DNA of 64,000 nt from positions 10,870,491 through 10,934,490 of the forward strand of contig NC_051092.1 of the NCBI RefSeq assembly GCF_901709675.1, written 5' to 3'. This stretch comes from Syngnathus acus. Lineage: Eukaryota; Chordata; Actinopteri; Syngnathiformes; Syngnathidae. The notes under the pieces were generated by a model. That model was not told the DNA's origin. It made no database searches and saw only the letters and a list, made by a program, of their open reading frames with translations. Below are positions 1 through 11,639 of the stretch, piece by piece (position 1 is the stretch's first letter; every line of letters begins with the position of its first letter). The translations under genes and the position numbers were made by a program.

Positions 1-1546
1 TAAAGGCTTTTACTTTTCAACTATTGTGTCATGTCTGCTTCTGGTTCCACACTTTCATTTTGCGTTTTAATAATGATCATGAGGTGTTTCATCCTTTTAA
101 CATTTTGATTTACCTTTTCATATTTATTGGGATTGTATCTTGATTTCAATTTCACAATCTCATTCGATTTTATTTGTTCATTGAATCTTGTCTTTGATCA
201 TTACACTGATCATAGCTGTAGGGGGGGCAAGACCCCCATTGCCCTCAGCACTCTGGAGCCAGGTTTGAAGTCTGTACAGACACTAGCTGGTCCATATGAA
301 GCATCACAATGCAAAGAGCAGGCTGCCTTAGCGACACTTGGGCAGCCGGAGGTATCCGGGGAGACCGTGTGTGTTTGCAGTGTCGATACTCTATGTGTCC
401 TGCAATTCACGTTTGTTCTCTCAGTGTTCTTTATCCAAGGACGATTCAAGTGATCCATCTCTAAGAGTTGTCACAGTTTGGTTGGGTCGAGCCTGTTGTT
501 GCTGGCTGGGTCACCAGCACCGAACCATCTGAGCCGCCTTGTTTGTTCTCAACTGTGTTTCTTTTATAATTACACAGAGCCAACATAGCATCCATATGCT
601 TCTTGTGTTCAGACGCCACGGTCGAGTAAACCACATACAGCCTTCAGAACAAGCTGACAAACTTGTGTTTCTAAAACTCAACCTCTGAATCTGTTTTTTT
701 TTTAATTATTACTTTTACTGGTTAAATGCAAGGCATGCTATAATGTTACGTGAAACACTTTGTCAAAAGCTTTATCTGTGCTATTCAGCATACATTTGCA
801 CCTGATCACACTGTTATCTTCTCCCAGTTCTTTTATCTTTAATGCTCGCTCAGATAACAGTAACGAGCAGAACACTACATATTCTCAAATGAACTATTTA
901 ATGGATGCCAGAAAGATCAATGCACAGCTGTGGAGCCTTTTCTGCGGGACTGCAGAAGAAGGTCTAACCCACAACTCTGCCTAGACCATGTGACTGTGTG
1001 TGGCTCTACGGTCTTCATTGCGATCAACTAAGTAATATATGTGCAAAGAGTGTCATAGAGAAGAGAAGGCCAGTGAAAGCAAGAGAAGGGTCACGGCAAG
1101 ATAACGACGTAGCTCAAGCAAGCTATCTAGTAACGTGTGCCAAAGAGGCCTTTTCTAACATATGCAGCCATTTTACATGGCTTGTCCCCAAATGGTCTTG
1201 TTCTCCTTTGTTTTGAGCACTGCAGTCAGTCACTGATATCTATGCGTCTGCTGCTTTCCACAAATTGTTACTCTCGTCTTAGTAAAGACAAAGATCAGCA
1301 TTTGTTGGTTGAAATGTGCTGAACTTGCACTTAAATGAGATGTTCAGTCCCTCTTGTTGTTGTATTTTTCTCTTTAACTGCAGTGCAATGGGACCAGACT
1401 ACCTGCAGAAAATGTATGCTCATTTATCCTGTGGCCTCTGTTCTCTTTTCTTCTATTGTACCGATCAAGCCAATCTTTTCTATCGACCAGATTGGCACCA
1501 CCAGTTACGCTAGGCACAATGCGTCAGAGAATAAAATTCTTGAAGC
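1..1546. other. Non-coding stretch, no gene recognised
   Basis: No open frame here looks like a known protein and no tRNA or rRNA is visible. There is a G-run/C-run fold-back near 223-237 (GGGGG, CAAGA loop, CCCCC). The block at about 840-990 is compositionally complex and could be a conserved non-coding element, but this cannot be tested from one sequence. Short frames at 127-532 and 760-1513 have no family signature. Confidence 0.5.
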
Positions 1547-1557
1547 TGTTTTATTCA

Positions 1558-1920
1558 AGCGGCGGCTCAGTGAAGCAATGGTTAGCACGTCTGCCTCACA
1601 GTACAGAGGGTACGGGTTTGATTCCACCTCCGGCCCTCCCTGTGTGGATTTTGCATGTTCTCCCCGTGCCCGTGTGGGTTTTCTCCGGGCACTCCGGTTT
1701 CCTCCCACATCCCAAAAACATGCATGGTAGGCCAATTAAGCACTCCAAATTGCCCCTAGGTGTGATTGCGGATGGTTGTTCATCTCTGTGTGCCCTGCGA
1801 TTGGGTGGCAACCTGTTCAGGGTGTCCCCCGCCTACTGCCCGATGACTGCTGGGATAGGCCCCAGCATGCCCGCGACCACCGTGGGGTCAAGCGGTATAG
1901 AAAATGGATGGATGGGTGGA
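1558..1920 (+). mobile_element. tRNA-derived SINE, near full length, with target-site duplication
   Basis: The 363-bp body begins GGCGGCTCAG. It has an A-box-like segment at 1571-1581 and a B-box-like GGTTTGATTCC at 1615-1625, both typical of a tRNA-derived RNA polymerase III promoter. It ends in a GGATGGATGGGTGGA tail. An exact 11-bp direct repeat, TGTTTTATTCA, flanks it at 1547-1557 and 1921-1931, which is the target-site duplication expected of LINE-driven retrotransposition. SINEs of this type encode no protein and need a partner LINE. Overlapping short frames on both strands are translations of the element. The perfect duplication suggests a fairly recent insertion. Confidence 0.88.
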
Positions 1921-1931
1921 TGTTTTATTCA

Positions 1932-2505
1932 GTAACTACTGTTATAAAACCAAAAAAATCGAATTAAGTTTGAGATTTGCAGCCCATTGTATGAACAGCA
2001 GTGAAGAAACTTTTTAGCCATAGTAAAGGTGACAAAGAAAATACAGTAACTGGGAAGAACAAAGCACAGAAAACGTGGGGAGGGAGGGAGACAGACAGAT
2101 GGTGACCAGACAAAAATAAACAATTAATGTGTTTGTGTTGCATTTTAATGGAAAATGCAGGAAACTTCTCCACTCTGGTGTAAGGCTGCCTTCCAGCTAA
2201 ATAAGAACTTTTCATTTTGTATGTGCATCTACTATATATTTACCAAAAAATCTTTTCCTAAAGAGGAAAGGAAAATCTTTCAGAGTGGCAAATCCCTGAA
2301 AAGTCCCTCTTTCTCTTGTGACTTCAGGGGAGGATTTGCTGTTCCTGTCATGGTTGGAATCGACTGCTATGAATACTCATTGAGTCAGGCATCCACAGTA
2401 GCAGGCGGCACGATCCGAAGCTATCGTACGCTCAAGGGCTATGCATCGCTGCAGATTAGCTAGAAAACATAAAGTCATGACCTACGAAGAAAATGTAAAT
2501 GAAAT
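1932..2505. other. Non-coding stretch, nothing recognised
   Basis: Unique-looking sequence without splice-flanked exons or repeat signatures. The frame at 2155-2463 has no recognisable domain. Confidence 0.5.
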
Positions 2506-2551
2506 ATTTTAATTCCACACATTGAAATTATTATTTTAATTCCACACATTG

Positions 2552-2559
<8 letters not shown>
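2506..2559. repeat. 27-bp tandem duplication
   Basis: Two adjacent 27-bp copies of a segment containing TTAATTCCACACATTGAAA occur at 2506-2532 and 2533-2559. The second copy runs straight into the AT microsatellite, so replication slippage is a likely origin. Confidence 0.9.

Positions 2560-2606
<47 letters not shown>
2557..2606. repeat. (AT)25 microsatellite
   Basis: Uninterrupted alternating AT for 50 bases. It ends exactly where a transposon terminus begins (2607). Confidence 0.97.
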
Positions 2607-2610
<4 letters not shown>

Positions 2611-2648
2611 CTTTTGACCCGAAGCGCCTTATGGTACGGAAAATACAG
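2607..2648. mobile_element. Terminal fragment of a pogo-like MITE
   Basis: The segment reads GCGCC...AGCGCCTTATGG and ends TACGGAAAATACAG followed by TA (2649-2650). It matches the 3' terminal inverted repeat of the MITE at 11350-11637. Only about 42 bp remain; the rest was lost or replaced by the AT array. Confidence 0.7.
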
Positions 2649-2650
2649 TA

Positions 2651-3779
2651 GTTTAGTTAGATTTCAAGGTTACGAATTGCACATAGTGTAAGAATATATT
2701 GAAACACAGCATAAGAAGGCGTACTAAATTATGGCCAAACTCTTTTTCATTGACATTTTGATTTTTCTAACACAGCTTTCTTACTATGAATACTGTAATT
2801 ATGACCAATTTTCTAGGGTAGGTTGAACAAAGACACAGAGTGTTTCAGCTTCTGGACAAATGTGGGTTTTTTCCATTTTTCACAATAGACTGACGCTATA
2901 AAAGTTTGGTTGTCATTGGTTGACATTCCTTCAAGATGGAACAGCTGGATGAAGAAAAACAACCAAAGGTATTTCACTTACAATACCTGCATACAGGGCT
3001 TTAAAATCATTTGGGTTTTTTGGCCATTCAAACTATGATTATTTTTTTTAATTATTATTTTTTTTATCAAAGCCCCACCCAGGAAGGCTGGAGGCCCAGG
3101 ATTCAAAACCCTAAATTAAAATGGAGGCGAAAAGTGCCACTTGTACCATGTGCAGCCAAAAACAATTTCCGCTTTCCATGATCCTAGTAGCATTGAAGTG
3201 TTAATGACCGTGTCCAACCTAATGATATCAAAGTATCGATCACTTGCTGCTTCAATGAAACCTCAACCCTGTTAGACCCAGCAGTTTGTCAGTGATTTGG
3301 CAGGCAAAACAAGCAGACAAAAAAGGCATTTCTGATTAAATGGATGCAATTTCAGAGTCTCTCTTTTCATGCCAATATCTGGCATAGTGGAGAGTGGACT
3401 ACAGGATTACGGCCAATGGTTAACGAGCAATTTCGACATGGCTATGCTGCCAGGAGATATGGCCCTGCTGTCAGTTTAATGAGTACAACCATGCCGTGCA
3501 CGGAGCATGCACGTAGGTCAATTCTTCTGAGCTGAAACAGATGTAAAGAAGCCTGATGATGGGACATTAGCACATGTAATTGAATGGATGGATAATGCAT
3601 AGTGTGGCAGAACAGTTCCGAATTGTCATGTTTTTCCCCGAAACAACGATTTGAAGTAGAGCTCATGCGTAGAGACGATAAGTGGGCGGCTACATTGAGG
3701 GATTTACTGTAAATTGTCAGAAAGTGTGACTGAGTGTAAGTGCATATTTGTGTGCCCTTCATTTACCAAAACAAGATGC
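2651..3779. other. Non-coding stretch, nothing firm
   Basis: AT-rich unique sequence with short homopolymers near 3045-3065. No supported gene. The small frames at 3344-3535 (+) and 3442-3762 (-) overlap one another and lack domain signatures. Confidence 0.5.
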
Positions 3780-3980
3780 TTGATTAGAAGCACCAGGGGC
3801 TAAAACCAAACAGCAAAACGAACTATTGCTTCTAATCAAATATTCTATTCTAATCAAATATGGGTTCTAATAAATTGGCTTGTTTACCTGCCAATTGATT
3901 GGAAGCACTTGTGGCTAAAGCCAAACTGCAAGGCTTTTTACTTTCTGGACTTGGATTTGACACCTCTGATTTTATGTAGA
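3780..3980. repeat. Interspersed repeat with perfect 13-bp inverted repeat (copy A)
   Basis: TTGATTAGAAGCA at 3780-3792 is repeated as an exact reverse complement at 3827-3839, giving a hairpin with a 34-base spacer. Two further TCTAATCAAATAT-like units follow. The right part (about 3885-3980) is related to a second locus at 31655-31745: both share TGTTTACCTG, then GATT-GAAGC, then TTTTTACTTT, then TGGATTTGACA in order. This is evidence from within the window for a dispersed repeat family, probably a short inverted-repeat transposon. I cannot name it. Confidence 0.7.
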
Positions 3981-5129
3981 CCTCGTGGAATTCTGATTTG
4001 GACTGATCAAGTGCCAAAATCAAGTGTCACCAAAAACAAGAAGGCTCCATTGTAGATGTTGACCTCGGCTTTCAATGGAGGTTGAGTCCTCTGAGCTGTT
4101 TCTCTCATGTAAACCTTATATGAGGCAATTCCTTCTAAATGCACACCGGAGCAACCAGAAAGAAGGGCTGTAGTTGTGTGACCCATTTTATGAGTCCAGA
4201 GAGCAGCGGAATCACCATAGCAAAGTGATTTTTGGCAAGAGAACTTTCTTGGAAGGGGTGGTGAATTTTAATCTCAAATTTGCCGTTGATCTAGCCAATG
4301 GTGTCACAAAAGTACCGTGAAGCCTTCAAACACAGCATGAACAGAGCTGAGTTACTGTACAGCATAAGGTTTAAAATATTCTCGCTCCTTAGTTCAAAAT
4401 AATGATTGGTTGTGCTTTAAAGCATAAAGGTAATTGGAAACCATAGATTCATCACTGCAAGCGACCCCTCATCCTCCAAAGCCAGAAAGATCCAAAGGTT
4501 ATCCAGCTAATGACATTTTATTTCACAACACAAACTTCAGAGGGGCCAAAAAGACATGTTACTGAGAAGGCAATTACAATTTCTAGCTACTACTCTCTCC
4601 CTGATGGGCAAGGTGATAATAATGACAACCACAATTTCCTTGATAGGTGATAATAACGTCAATCACTATAGCTAACATAAACGGAGTAATCAGAACTGAC
4701 AATGGGACCCAACAGCCAAATGACTAGAGACAAGGCATCCAACTGAGAGACAGCCACGGTGATGGCCTATTAGAGAAGTGTAATCAGTCACACCAATAGT
4801 GAGATCGTAAACAGCACCACTCATAGTGATTGTAGAGACTCAGAATGTGACCGTTTGAGTTTTAGTCCAAACCGAATAAAAGTTCTGAAGCAATACAAAA
4901 ATAAGAAAGAAAGAAAAAGAAAAGAGAAAAAAGAAAAAAACATGTCCAGTTACAAGGTGACATGATTAGCACAGCAATTCTCTAATGAAACCTTTGCCAA
5001 TAGTTTCTTTTTCATCTGAAACAAAAATAAACAAACAGATTTTTTTCCTGGGGTGCATTAAACTTTTAGCTTAATGATTGCAAATGATTTTCCTTTCAAC
5101 ACACATGTCCACTCACTGCTGTATGGGGC
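3981..5129. other. Non-coding stretch with a 34-bp-period imperfect repeat
   Basis: No gene seen. Two imperfect copies of AGGTGATAATAAYG start at 4611 and 4645. A purine-rich AAAGAAAG tract lies at about 4905-4940. Confidence 0.5.
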
Positions 5130-5360
5130 CACTTGCAGAGCCAGGATTTATTCATTGTAGGGGCCATGGGGGTTGCCAAGGATATCTCGGGGAGTCCACA
5201 AAAAAATTCAGAAATCGTTTATAAACATCAGTATATGTTCCCGACAGAGGACGGGGATAAATCTGGAAGAAATTCCTTGAAAAATTGGAAAATACCCAAA
5301 AGTAAGCACTTTGGGGGTTAGGGGGGGCATATTTCGCAATGTCGCCACGGGCGCGCTTCT
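5130..5360. repeat. Probable decayed transposon fragment with G-rich runs
   Basis: The block contains TAGGGGCCATGGGGG, TCGGGGAG and GGGGGTTAGGGGGGGCAT. This resembles, from memory, a G-run-rich dispersed repeat common in fish genomes. No ends or target-site duplication can be fixed. The short frame at 5133-5321 is treated as part of the repeat. Confidence 0.35.
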
Positions 5361-5780
5361 GCGGAATTCTAAAAACGGCTTAACATGGTCAAATCAACGA
5401 TGACCAGTTGTCAACAAAATTCATATGAGCATCTGTAGTCATGCCCACTTCAACCTCTGAAAATTCATAAACTATCGTTCCAATATTTGGGATGTTATGG
5501 AGGGGATAAGCCTTTTCTTCATTGCAATTCAAGCAAGAAAGTTCTGAACATTTTTCCTCCAAACACCGACCTCAACGCTTCATCTCACTGAATCACTGAA
5601 ATTATTGATGCAAATGACACAAACAGTAAACAAAAAGTAAATGTGTTGAAATGTAAGAGATGTAATAACAGTTTTTGCTTTGCCATTCGGGAAATTATTA
5701 TTTAATCAGCTTTAATAATTTATTTTAATAACTCAATCATTTCTAATAAAAGAAAGCTCATCATTAATGTATTATTTACG
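5361..5780. other. AT-rich non-coding stretch upstream of candidate promoter
   Basis: Nothing recognised. The sequence becomes strongly AT-rich at 5640-5770, then switches abruptly to CpG-rich DNA. Confidence 0.5.
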
Positions 5781-6000
5781 AGTATGTGCAATCCGTACTT
5801 TGATGCCAAATGCGCGTCAAAAGTGACGTGCAGTAGTTTGGATCCGCTTCTCGTTGACCACTTCCTTCCGAATTCTCCAGTGAAAGATGAGAAGAAGAGG
5901 GAGGATCTCAGGATTGAGACCCGGCCCAGTGAGCAATTTTTGGGGCGTGGATCAAACTCATTTCAGACCAATCGCAAATCACGCTGAAAAGTTGTAAACA
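5781..6000 (+). promoter_or_regulatory. Candidate CpG-rich promoter
   Basis: CpG dinucleotides jump to roughly two dozen in about 400 bp (counted by eye), unlike the flanking DNA. The block contains a TGACGTG cAMP-response-like half site near 5823 and a CCAAT box at 5968-5972. It lies just upstream of a strong splice donor at 6097. No TATA box is evident. This is the pattern of a vertebrate CpG-type promoter firing rightward. CpG enrichment continues to about 6560, so initiation could be broad or bidirectional. A 67-codon frame at 5784-5987 overlaps it but has no recognised domain. Confidence 0.4.
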
Positions 6001-6096
6001 AGCCTGACACGTTGGTTCAAAACTGGATGGAAGTTTGCTTTTAGGGGACGAAAGGAAGTAGATGTAAAGCGTGAGTGACCAAACAACAAAAGGCAG
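6000..6096 (+). other. Candidate first exon (probably 5' UTR) ending at a consensus donor
   Basis: AAAAGGCAG|GTGAGTTAA at 6096/6097 is a near-perfect vertebrate 5' splice site, directly downstream of the CpG/CCAAT block. The left edge is arbitrary because the transcription start is not visible. No ATG-led frame of note runs into the donor, so the exon is probably non-coding. A weaker donor-like AGC|GTGAGT lies at 6070/6071. Possible partner acceptors are listed at 16900 and 18121. Gene identity is unknown. Confidence 0.35.
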
Positions 6097-8992
6097 GTGA
6101 GTTAACTGCGTTTTTTAATCGACGTCACACTTACTTACGTATTTACACATTTGGGCTTGCGTTTACCGTGTGCGCGTACCTGCGCTTGTTTTCTTCTGAT
6201 TTAGTAAAGTGGCGCAAAGCTGCTGCAAACAGCTGACACGAAGTAACATTTTCCTCCCACTGCTGTCTGACATTTCTGTGCAGTGTACTCGTGGGACAAC
6301 TTTCGTATAGTAGCTACTCGTAGGAAAACTACTTTAGTAATTAGGCAAATCTTAATTTGCACCAATTGATATTGGCGCGATACTTACTGCACATTTTTAC
6401 CGCATGACATCTCCTACTAGTATGCAAAGTAGTACGAGCGTGGAAAAAGCCAGCAAGTATGTTGTATACGGCGTGATTTTTGACGCGTTACCACAGTTTG
6501 CGGAGCGTGACTCCACGCCTCAGTTTCCGTGTTAATTTGAGCAACCTGCTGCAGTCGACATACGTTTTCACTTGGAACGGATGTGGGTAAAATTCAAGCT
6601 GCTGAACATCAACGTGCATGTTGTGAGATCCCCTTGGCTGGACTATACAAATAAGGAGGGGCTGAGGAAGAAAAGCTTCCTGTCAGCTTTGAGCTTTGGC
6701 AGGGATTCAGATGCTTTGACAACTGATTCTGCTTTGCAAGGACTGTGGATGATTGAAGAGAAATGATAGTTCCACGATTAGGTGTGTTGATTGAGCAAAG
6801 TGAAAGTCCTAAAGTGCAATACCCTCAGGTTGTACTATTGTGAATTTCACAATTTTTCAGTAAAACAAGTCAGACTGAAATCTATCATTAGCCCTCTTTG
6901 GATCCATTGCGAGACGTCACTCGCCCGCTAATACCGGAGACGTGCCGTTTCGTAAATTAATATAAGTAATTAAGTCATCAACTTGCGATCGAATCCGAAT
7001 AATTTTTTTGACTTTGTAGGTTGACATCTGTAGTGATATACATATGGATATATGTAGTCTCTCTCTCGCTCTCTCTCTCGTGATTTTTTTCGCCTATTGC
7101 TATAAAAAATAGTGTAAAATCCTTTGCTTGTGTGTCATCTAAGAGAAATGAAAATGCCTCACACTAAGATGGAAGTTTATTTTCCGTTGAGTTACCCCCG
7201 CAGATAAACAAGTGCACTGACGTCACTGTTTCCTGTCAGAGCATCAGACAGGGTTGTTGTGTTTTGGGTAGGTCAAGTTAGTTTTTATTGATTGCTTTGA
7301 CCTGTTTGAAGAACGTGGAAACCTCTCAGTCTTCATCATCCCAATTTCAGCAGGGCAGAAGACACTTCATGCAAATGTGTTAACACATTCTCATTGGATT
7401 GACACAGTTGTGCCACACTTGCAAAACACAAACATTATTCAAGAAGTCCAACCGCCATTGTTTTAGTTGTGCTTACAGAACATAAACCATATGCTCCAAG
7501 CTCTTAGAAACTCCCTGATCAGTATGCAATCACCAAAAGCACCTGCCTGACACTTCTTTACAACATTTTTCGATTTGCAATCGGTCTTCAGACCTGTGTT
7601 GTTCTTTGCATGCATGGATCGTAAAGTCTAAGGCAGATGAGAGGTGGAGTGAGAGTAAGAGGTAGAGGGGTGAGAGGGAGAGGTGTTTGTGTGCAAGATG
7701 GAGGTATAGCTGGAAGGGCTCATTTATGCGCTTATAATATAGTGCAATATAGAGTTGTGTTCTATACTAAATGTCTGTTGTTGTTTTTTTCCTAATTTCT
7801 CACACAATAATAGATTTTATTTCTATTTCCATGTATTCTATGTGAATATTTCATTTATCAGCCATAGTCTGAACAAAAAGAATGGAAAGAATAAAATCTG
7901 CATCAAAGCATATCTGATTTTTTGCACGAGTCCAAATTTGAATACAAACGGCACTGGCATGTAAGCTACGTTCAGTCATAGGTTGCAATGATAGGCAATA
8001 GTGCACTGATTCACGCGAGTGCTGTATATTTTGTATTTTGTTGCCCATTGTGGAATGATTGATTGGAGGTGCTCATACCACTTTTGCTTTTGTTCCGTAT
8101 TTTAAATGTTTTGGCACAGGTATTGATTGCCTTTTGCAAACAAAATGTGTCATTTTGACCACTGTGGCATCTCTTTAGCCCTTAACTGTTTTGAAAATGT
8201 GGATTTTCAGTTGACGGCTGTGTCAAAACAATCAATAAAAACTGTAAATCCACAATGCAGTTTTACTGCAAATGTGTGGCCTTTAATAAGGGTCATTGAC
8301 ATCTAGCATCTTTTAATTCTGGTGTATTAAAAAAAGATGTGACGTGGCGCCTACGGGCTGTCACTCTCCCAGATGAGAATGCAAATTGAGAAGTCACAGA
8401 ATGCTTCAGTTCAAGCTATAAACACTACAATTACCTCTTTTGATGTGCCGTATAAAGTACTTTTTTTTTTTTTTTTGCTGTGTCTTCATCTAGGAATGGG
8501 GTCTCCGCCTGTATTTTGAAATGTTCTTAGTTATTCGTGTTGTTCCATGTGCATGTGTGAGGGATTGAAAAATACGCTATTCTTATTCAAGTGTTGTCAA
8601 AAGTCATTGTTGCACCCAAGAGGCAGTTAACACGACTACTTGAAAGAAATTTGCGGCAGGTAGTTTTCTGTGAGCTGGTTGTTGTCAGTTTTAATATAGT
8701 AACATGTTCCATTAATTCTTAATGTGAAAAATTGATTTATTAGCGTGACATGTTTTACAGGCATCACTGCATGTTACTCAGCATTTTATTTGTCAGGTAC
8801 AAAAGAGCCAATAGGTTTGATGATGTAACCAAAAGTACTTAGTTGGGTCATATTGGGTCGAGAGGGTGTGGGTGGATCTCACTCCTCTTCCCTGCTTTCT
8901 ACTGCTTCAATATATGAAGACAGCAACACAGTGTAAAGAAAAAAATATGCGCTAAAACTTTACTTTCCCACTGACGTAATGTTTCTTATTGG
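6097..8992. other. Putative first-intron sequence, CpG-rich at its start
   Basis: CpG-rich to about 6560, then ordinary. Possible minor exon-like pieces near 6200-6760 are not supported by paired splice sites. A (CT)n-like stretch lies at about 7057-7080, a GA-rich stretch at 7635-7690, and a T16 run at 8461-8476. No transposon was recognised. Confidence 0.45.
7218..7225. promoter_or_regulatory. Palindromic CRE (TGACGTCA)
   Basis: This is a perfect 8-bp cAMP-response element consensus, about 1.1 kb downstream of the candidate first exon. CREB/ATF factors bind this motif. An 8-mer can occur by chance, so function is inferred only from proximity to the CpG block. Confidence 0.3.
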
Positions 8993-9005
8993 CCACTAGA
9001 GGGCA
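8993..9005 (+). promoter_or_regulatory. CTCF-like core motif
   Basis: CCACTAGAGGGCA matches every position of the classical CTCF core CCASYAGRKGGCA. CTCF binding sites act as insulators and loop anchors in vertebrates. Occupancy cannot be judged from sequence. Confidence 0.45.
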
Positions 9006-10868
9006 TGGGTGAGTTGCAGGTTTATTTGAAGTATATTGTACCTTTACAGGAAATAAAAGATGTGATGTCAGGTGTCCCGACTCCTGTGCCCCGGTTGGTG
9101 CCTTTACCTCGGGTGCAGCTGGCTGCCCTCAGTCTCCTGCGCTAGTCCTGAGTCAGCACATTGCTCACAGGCATGACTCGCGCTATCAGCGTATATTCAA
9201 ACGCCGTTCTCCCGTCACTTATAAACCCGCGAATCCGCAATAAGTGAAGCGTGAAGTGCCAAGGGATCACTGTACTCCTCAGTGAGCTGTCCCACTCAAT
9301 AAACTGGCAGTGCCTGATGGGTGACTTCCCACCATATTATTGCGACTAAACCAAAATACAGAATTGCAACATTTACACCAATGTTGCATCCCTAGTGCAT
9401 ATGTCTAGTACACCCATCATATAAGAGCAGCAAAGCTCATTTGATTATATTTTTTTCTCTCAGTTTAATGTAGCACAGGGCTCCTGCGTGTAATGGTAAG
9501 AGGTAGAATTTTGCTTCTGAAATTTTAGAGAATGCAAGAAAATCCTTCATCAACTCATGCCTGTGCAGCCAGTTAATTTATATACTTTTTTAAATGACTA
9601 TTCTTGAATATTTTTTGCTCATAAATATTTGCTGCATACTTCAGCTCATTTATCAGTACTATAGTGAAAATGATATTAACTTTGTAAGTCAAAATACAGT
9701 GCAGTGCTCCTTGTAAAAAAAAATTGGAGCCAATGTTTCTTGATTTTGAAAAATTGGTTAAGACTTTATAGATGATTTTGTGTGTACCCAATTTAAGATG
9801 CATGCTAGATTACGGCCAGAATGTCTGTATATTAGTTTAACATTTTGCACAGTTTTTCTTTTGTTTTAATAAATCACTTAATATTTAATTTGGTGGGGAT
9901 ATGCTATTCCTAATTGTATTGCTGCTATTATCATTTCAAACAACAACATAAAAATGAATCACTGATCCAATTCTTCTGCAGTAGATCAAGAACATTTAAT
10001 TAAAATCTTCATCCTAGTGCTATATGGAGCAAATAGCTTTTACAGGGCCAACCCTAATAAAAATTCCTTTATTGTGAGTTTTAGGCAGAGGGTTGACACA
10101 GGATTTCAGTTTTAGAGTTGTCAGCTCTTTAAATTACTTTACAGTGACTGTGCAGTGCAAACTCCTGTTTGCTGTTTATTAAGGATTAAGGTAGTGTATG
10201 ATCAAAGAATTGGTCATATAGTGGCCTTAGGTGTTGTAATAATTCAAACGGTTGACAGTGTATCAGATTCACTCATGCCGCCTCATTTACAATTCTCCAT
10301 GATTCTCTGGCGGGGAGTTGTCCGTAAATGGATGGATCGAACAATCGATTAATAACCGCTGTAGTGCTACCACCTGTTTTGTTTTCCTTGTTTGTAACTT
10401 ATTTTACATTTTGCCTTTTGGACCAGGCTCATATAGTTTTACTGGAAACAGATGGGAAAATTGCTTTATTGTGTACGCAGCAATCTCGTCAGAAGATTGA
10501 CGTTTAAAGCAGAGCACGTTTGCAAGCTTTCCAACGTACACGTTGATTTTAGGGAATTTTTAATACATTTTATTTAATTATACTGAAGAATGCGGCAAGA
10601 ATGTGTTGTTGGCGCTTTTGAGGCTTCGTTTATGGTTGTTTTATATCTATTGTTGCTTTTCGTTGGTTGATGTATACTGTGTATCCGATCAAAGACTGCG
10701 CTCTGTGTTTTTGCTGCTTCATGACGTCTTTTTTTCATAGTAGGGCTTCGATGACATTCATCCCATTCTTGAATGGTACACCCGACAGTAGTGTATTTTT
10801 GCCTACTGAAATAGTACCAGAGCCATGAGACTATGTGTATGTTTGTGTGTCGGTACTCTACAAACATC
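9006..10868. other. Non-coding stretch with a possible old repeat fragment
   Basis: The segment at about 9200-9272 (CCCGCGAATCCGC, then AAGTGAAGCG, then GGGATCACTGTA) resembles the end of a dispersed fish DNA-transposon family from memory, without definable ends. The remainder is AT-rich and unremarkable. No supported gene. Confidence 0.4.
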
Positions 10869-10894
10869 GGGACCGGGGGTGAGAGGGGTGGGGG
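10869..10894 (+). other. Potential G-quadruplex
   Basis: Four G-runs (3, 5, 4 and 5 G) are separated by loops of 3, 5 and 1 bases: GGG ACC GGGGG TGAGA GGGG T GGGGG. This fits the canonical four-tract quadruplex pattern on the plus strand. Confidence 0.55.
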
Positions 10895-11093
10895 TTAACA
10901 CCTGACACTCAAATCTCCCACTGTGTTTTGTTGAAAGCAATTGTTACTGTCTGATGATGTATTGTGTATGTCACACCAGACACTGGCATTGATATCAGCA
11001 GGCAACTAATTTGTCGTCTCGCTTTGTTTGGTTTCGTGCAAAATGTAGATGACAGGCGCCTCATTTATCAAAGAGTGCGTACAATAGGCTTTA

Positions 11094-11345
11094 AAGAGAA
11101 GTCAACCCAAAAATATTCTTAATAATAATGCGCCCTTACTAGTCTAAACACGACATTCTAATGAATAATGCGTTTGTGGAAAATTAGTTAAGCAGCAGAA
11201 GTCACTTGATTGGTTGTGACCTGAGACCTGGCAACTGTGATGTCATTTTCAGTCGACAGCAAGTGGCCAAATGGCTGCCCCCTGAAATGGATAAAAACAG
11301 CTGTTTTGTTCATATTCCATAAACAAAGCATTAATCGTAAACGTA
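11094..11345. repeat. Probable dispersed fish repeat abutting a MITE
   Basis: The block starts AAAGAGAAGTCAACCC and continues through CTAGTCTAAACACGACATTC and TGTGATGTCATTTTCAGTCG. It resembles, from memory, a multi-copy element of teleost genomes. There is no internal copy in this window to prove repetitiveness. It ends a few bases before the MITE target site at 11348. Confidence 0.4.
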
Positions 11346-11349
11346 AGTA

Positions 11350-11637
11350 CCGTATTTTCCGCACTATAAGGCGCACCTAAAAACCTCCAACGTGCTTTAT
11401 AATCAGGTGCGCCTTATATATGGACCAATATTGAGCCACTACAGCAGGTGTGTCCAAAATCCAGCCCGCGGGCCAAATGTATATATCTTATATATGGACA
11501 AAGTTTTAAAATGGGCCATTCATTGAAGGTGCGCCTTATAATCCGGTGCGCCTTATATGTGGACAAAGTTTTAAAATGGGCCATTCATTAAAGGTGCGCT
11601 TTATAATCTGGTGCGCCTTATAGTGCGGAAAATCCGG
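11350..11637. mobile_element. Complete 288-bp pogo/Tc-like MITE with TA target duplication
   Basis: The ends form 28-bp terminal inverted repeats with one mismatch. The left end reads CCGTATTTTCCGCACTATAA followed by GGCGCACC; the right end is its reverse complement with A for T at the fourth position. TA dinucleotides at 11348-11349 and 11638-11639 give the target-site duplication of the Tc1/mariner/pogo superfamily. No coding capacity. The interior holds two 65-bp tandem units, and a stretch near 11440-11480 (AGCCCGCGGGCC) that looks like debris from another repeat. Confidence 0.85.
11487..11616. repeat. 65-bp tandem repeat, two copies, inside the MITE
   Basis: Units start at 11487 and 11552, and a third start is cut off at 11617 by the terminal repeat. 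Each contains GGACAAAGTTTTAAAATGGG and GGTGCGCCTTATAAT or close variants. Copies differ at only a few positions. Confidence 0.88.
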
Positions 11638-11639
11638 TA

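Noticed and set aside
1335-1967. Frames of up to 159 codons near the first SINE
   Set aside because: They overlap the SINE body on both strands and show no protein family features.
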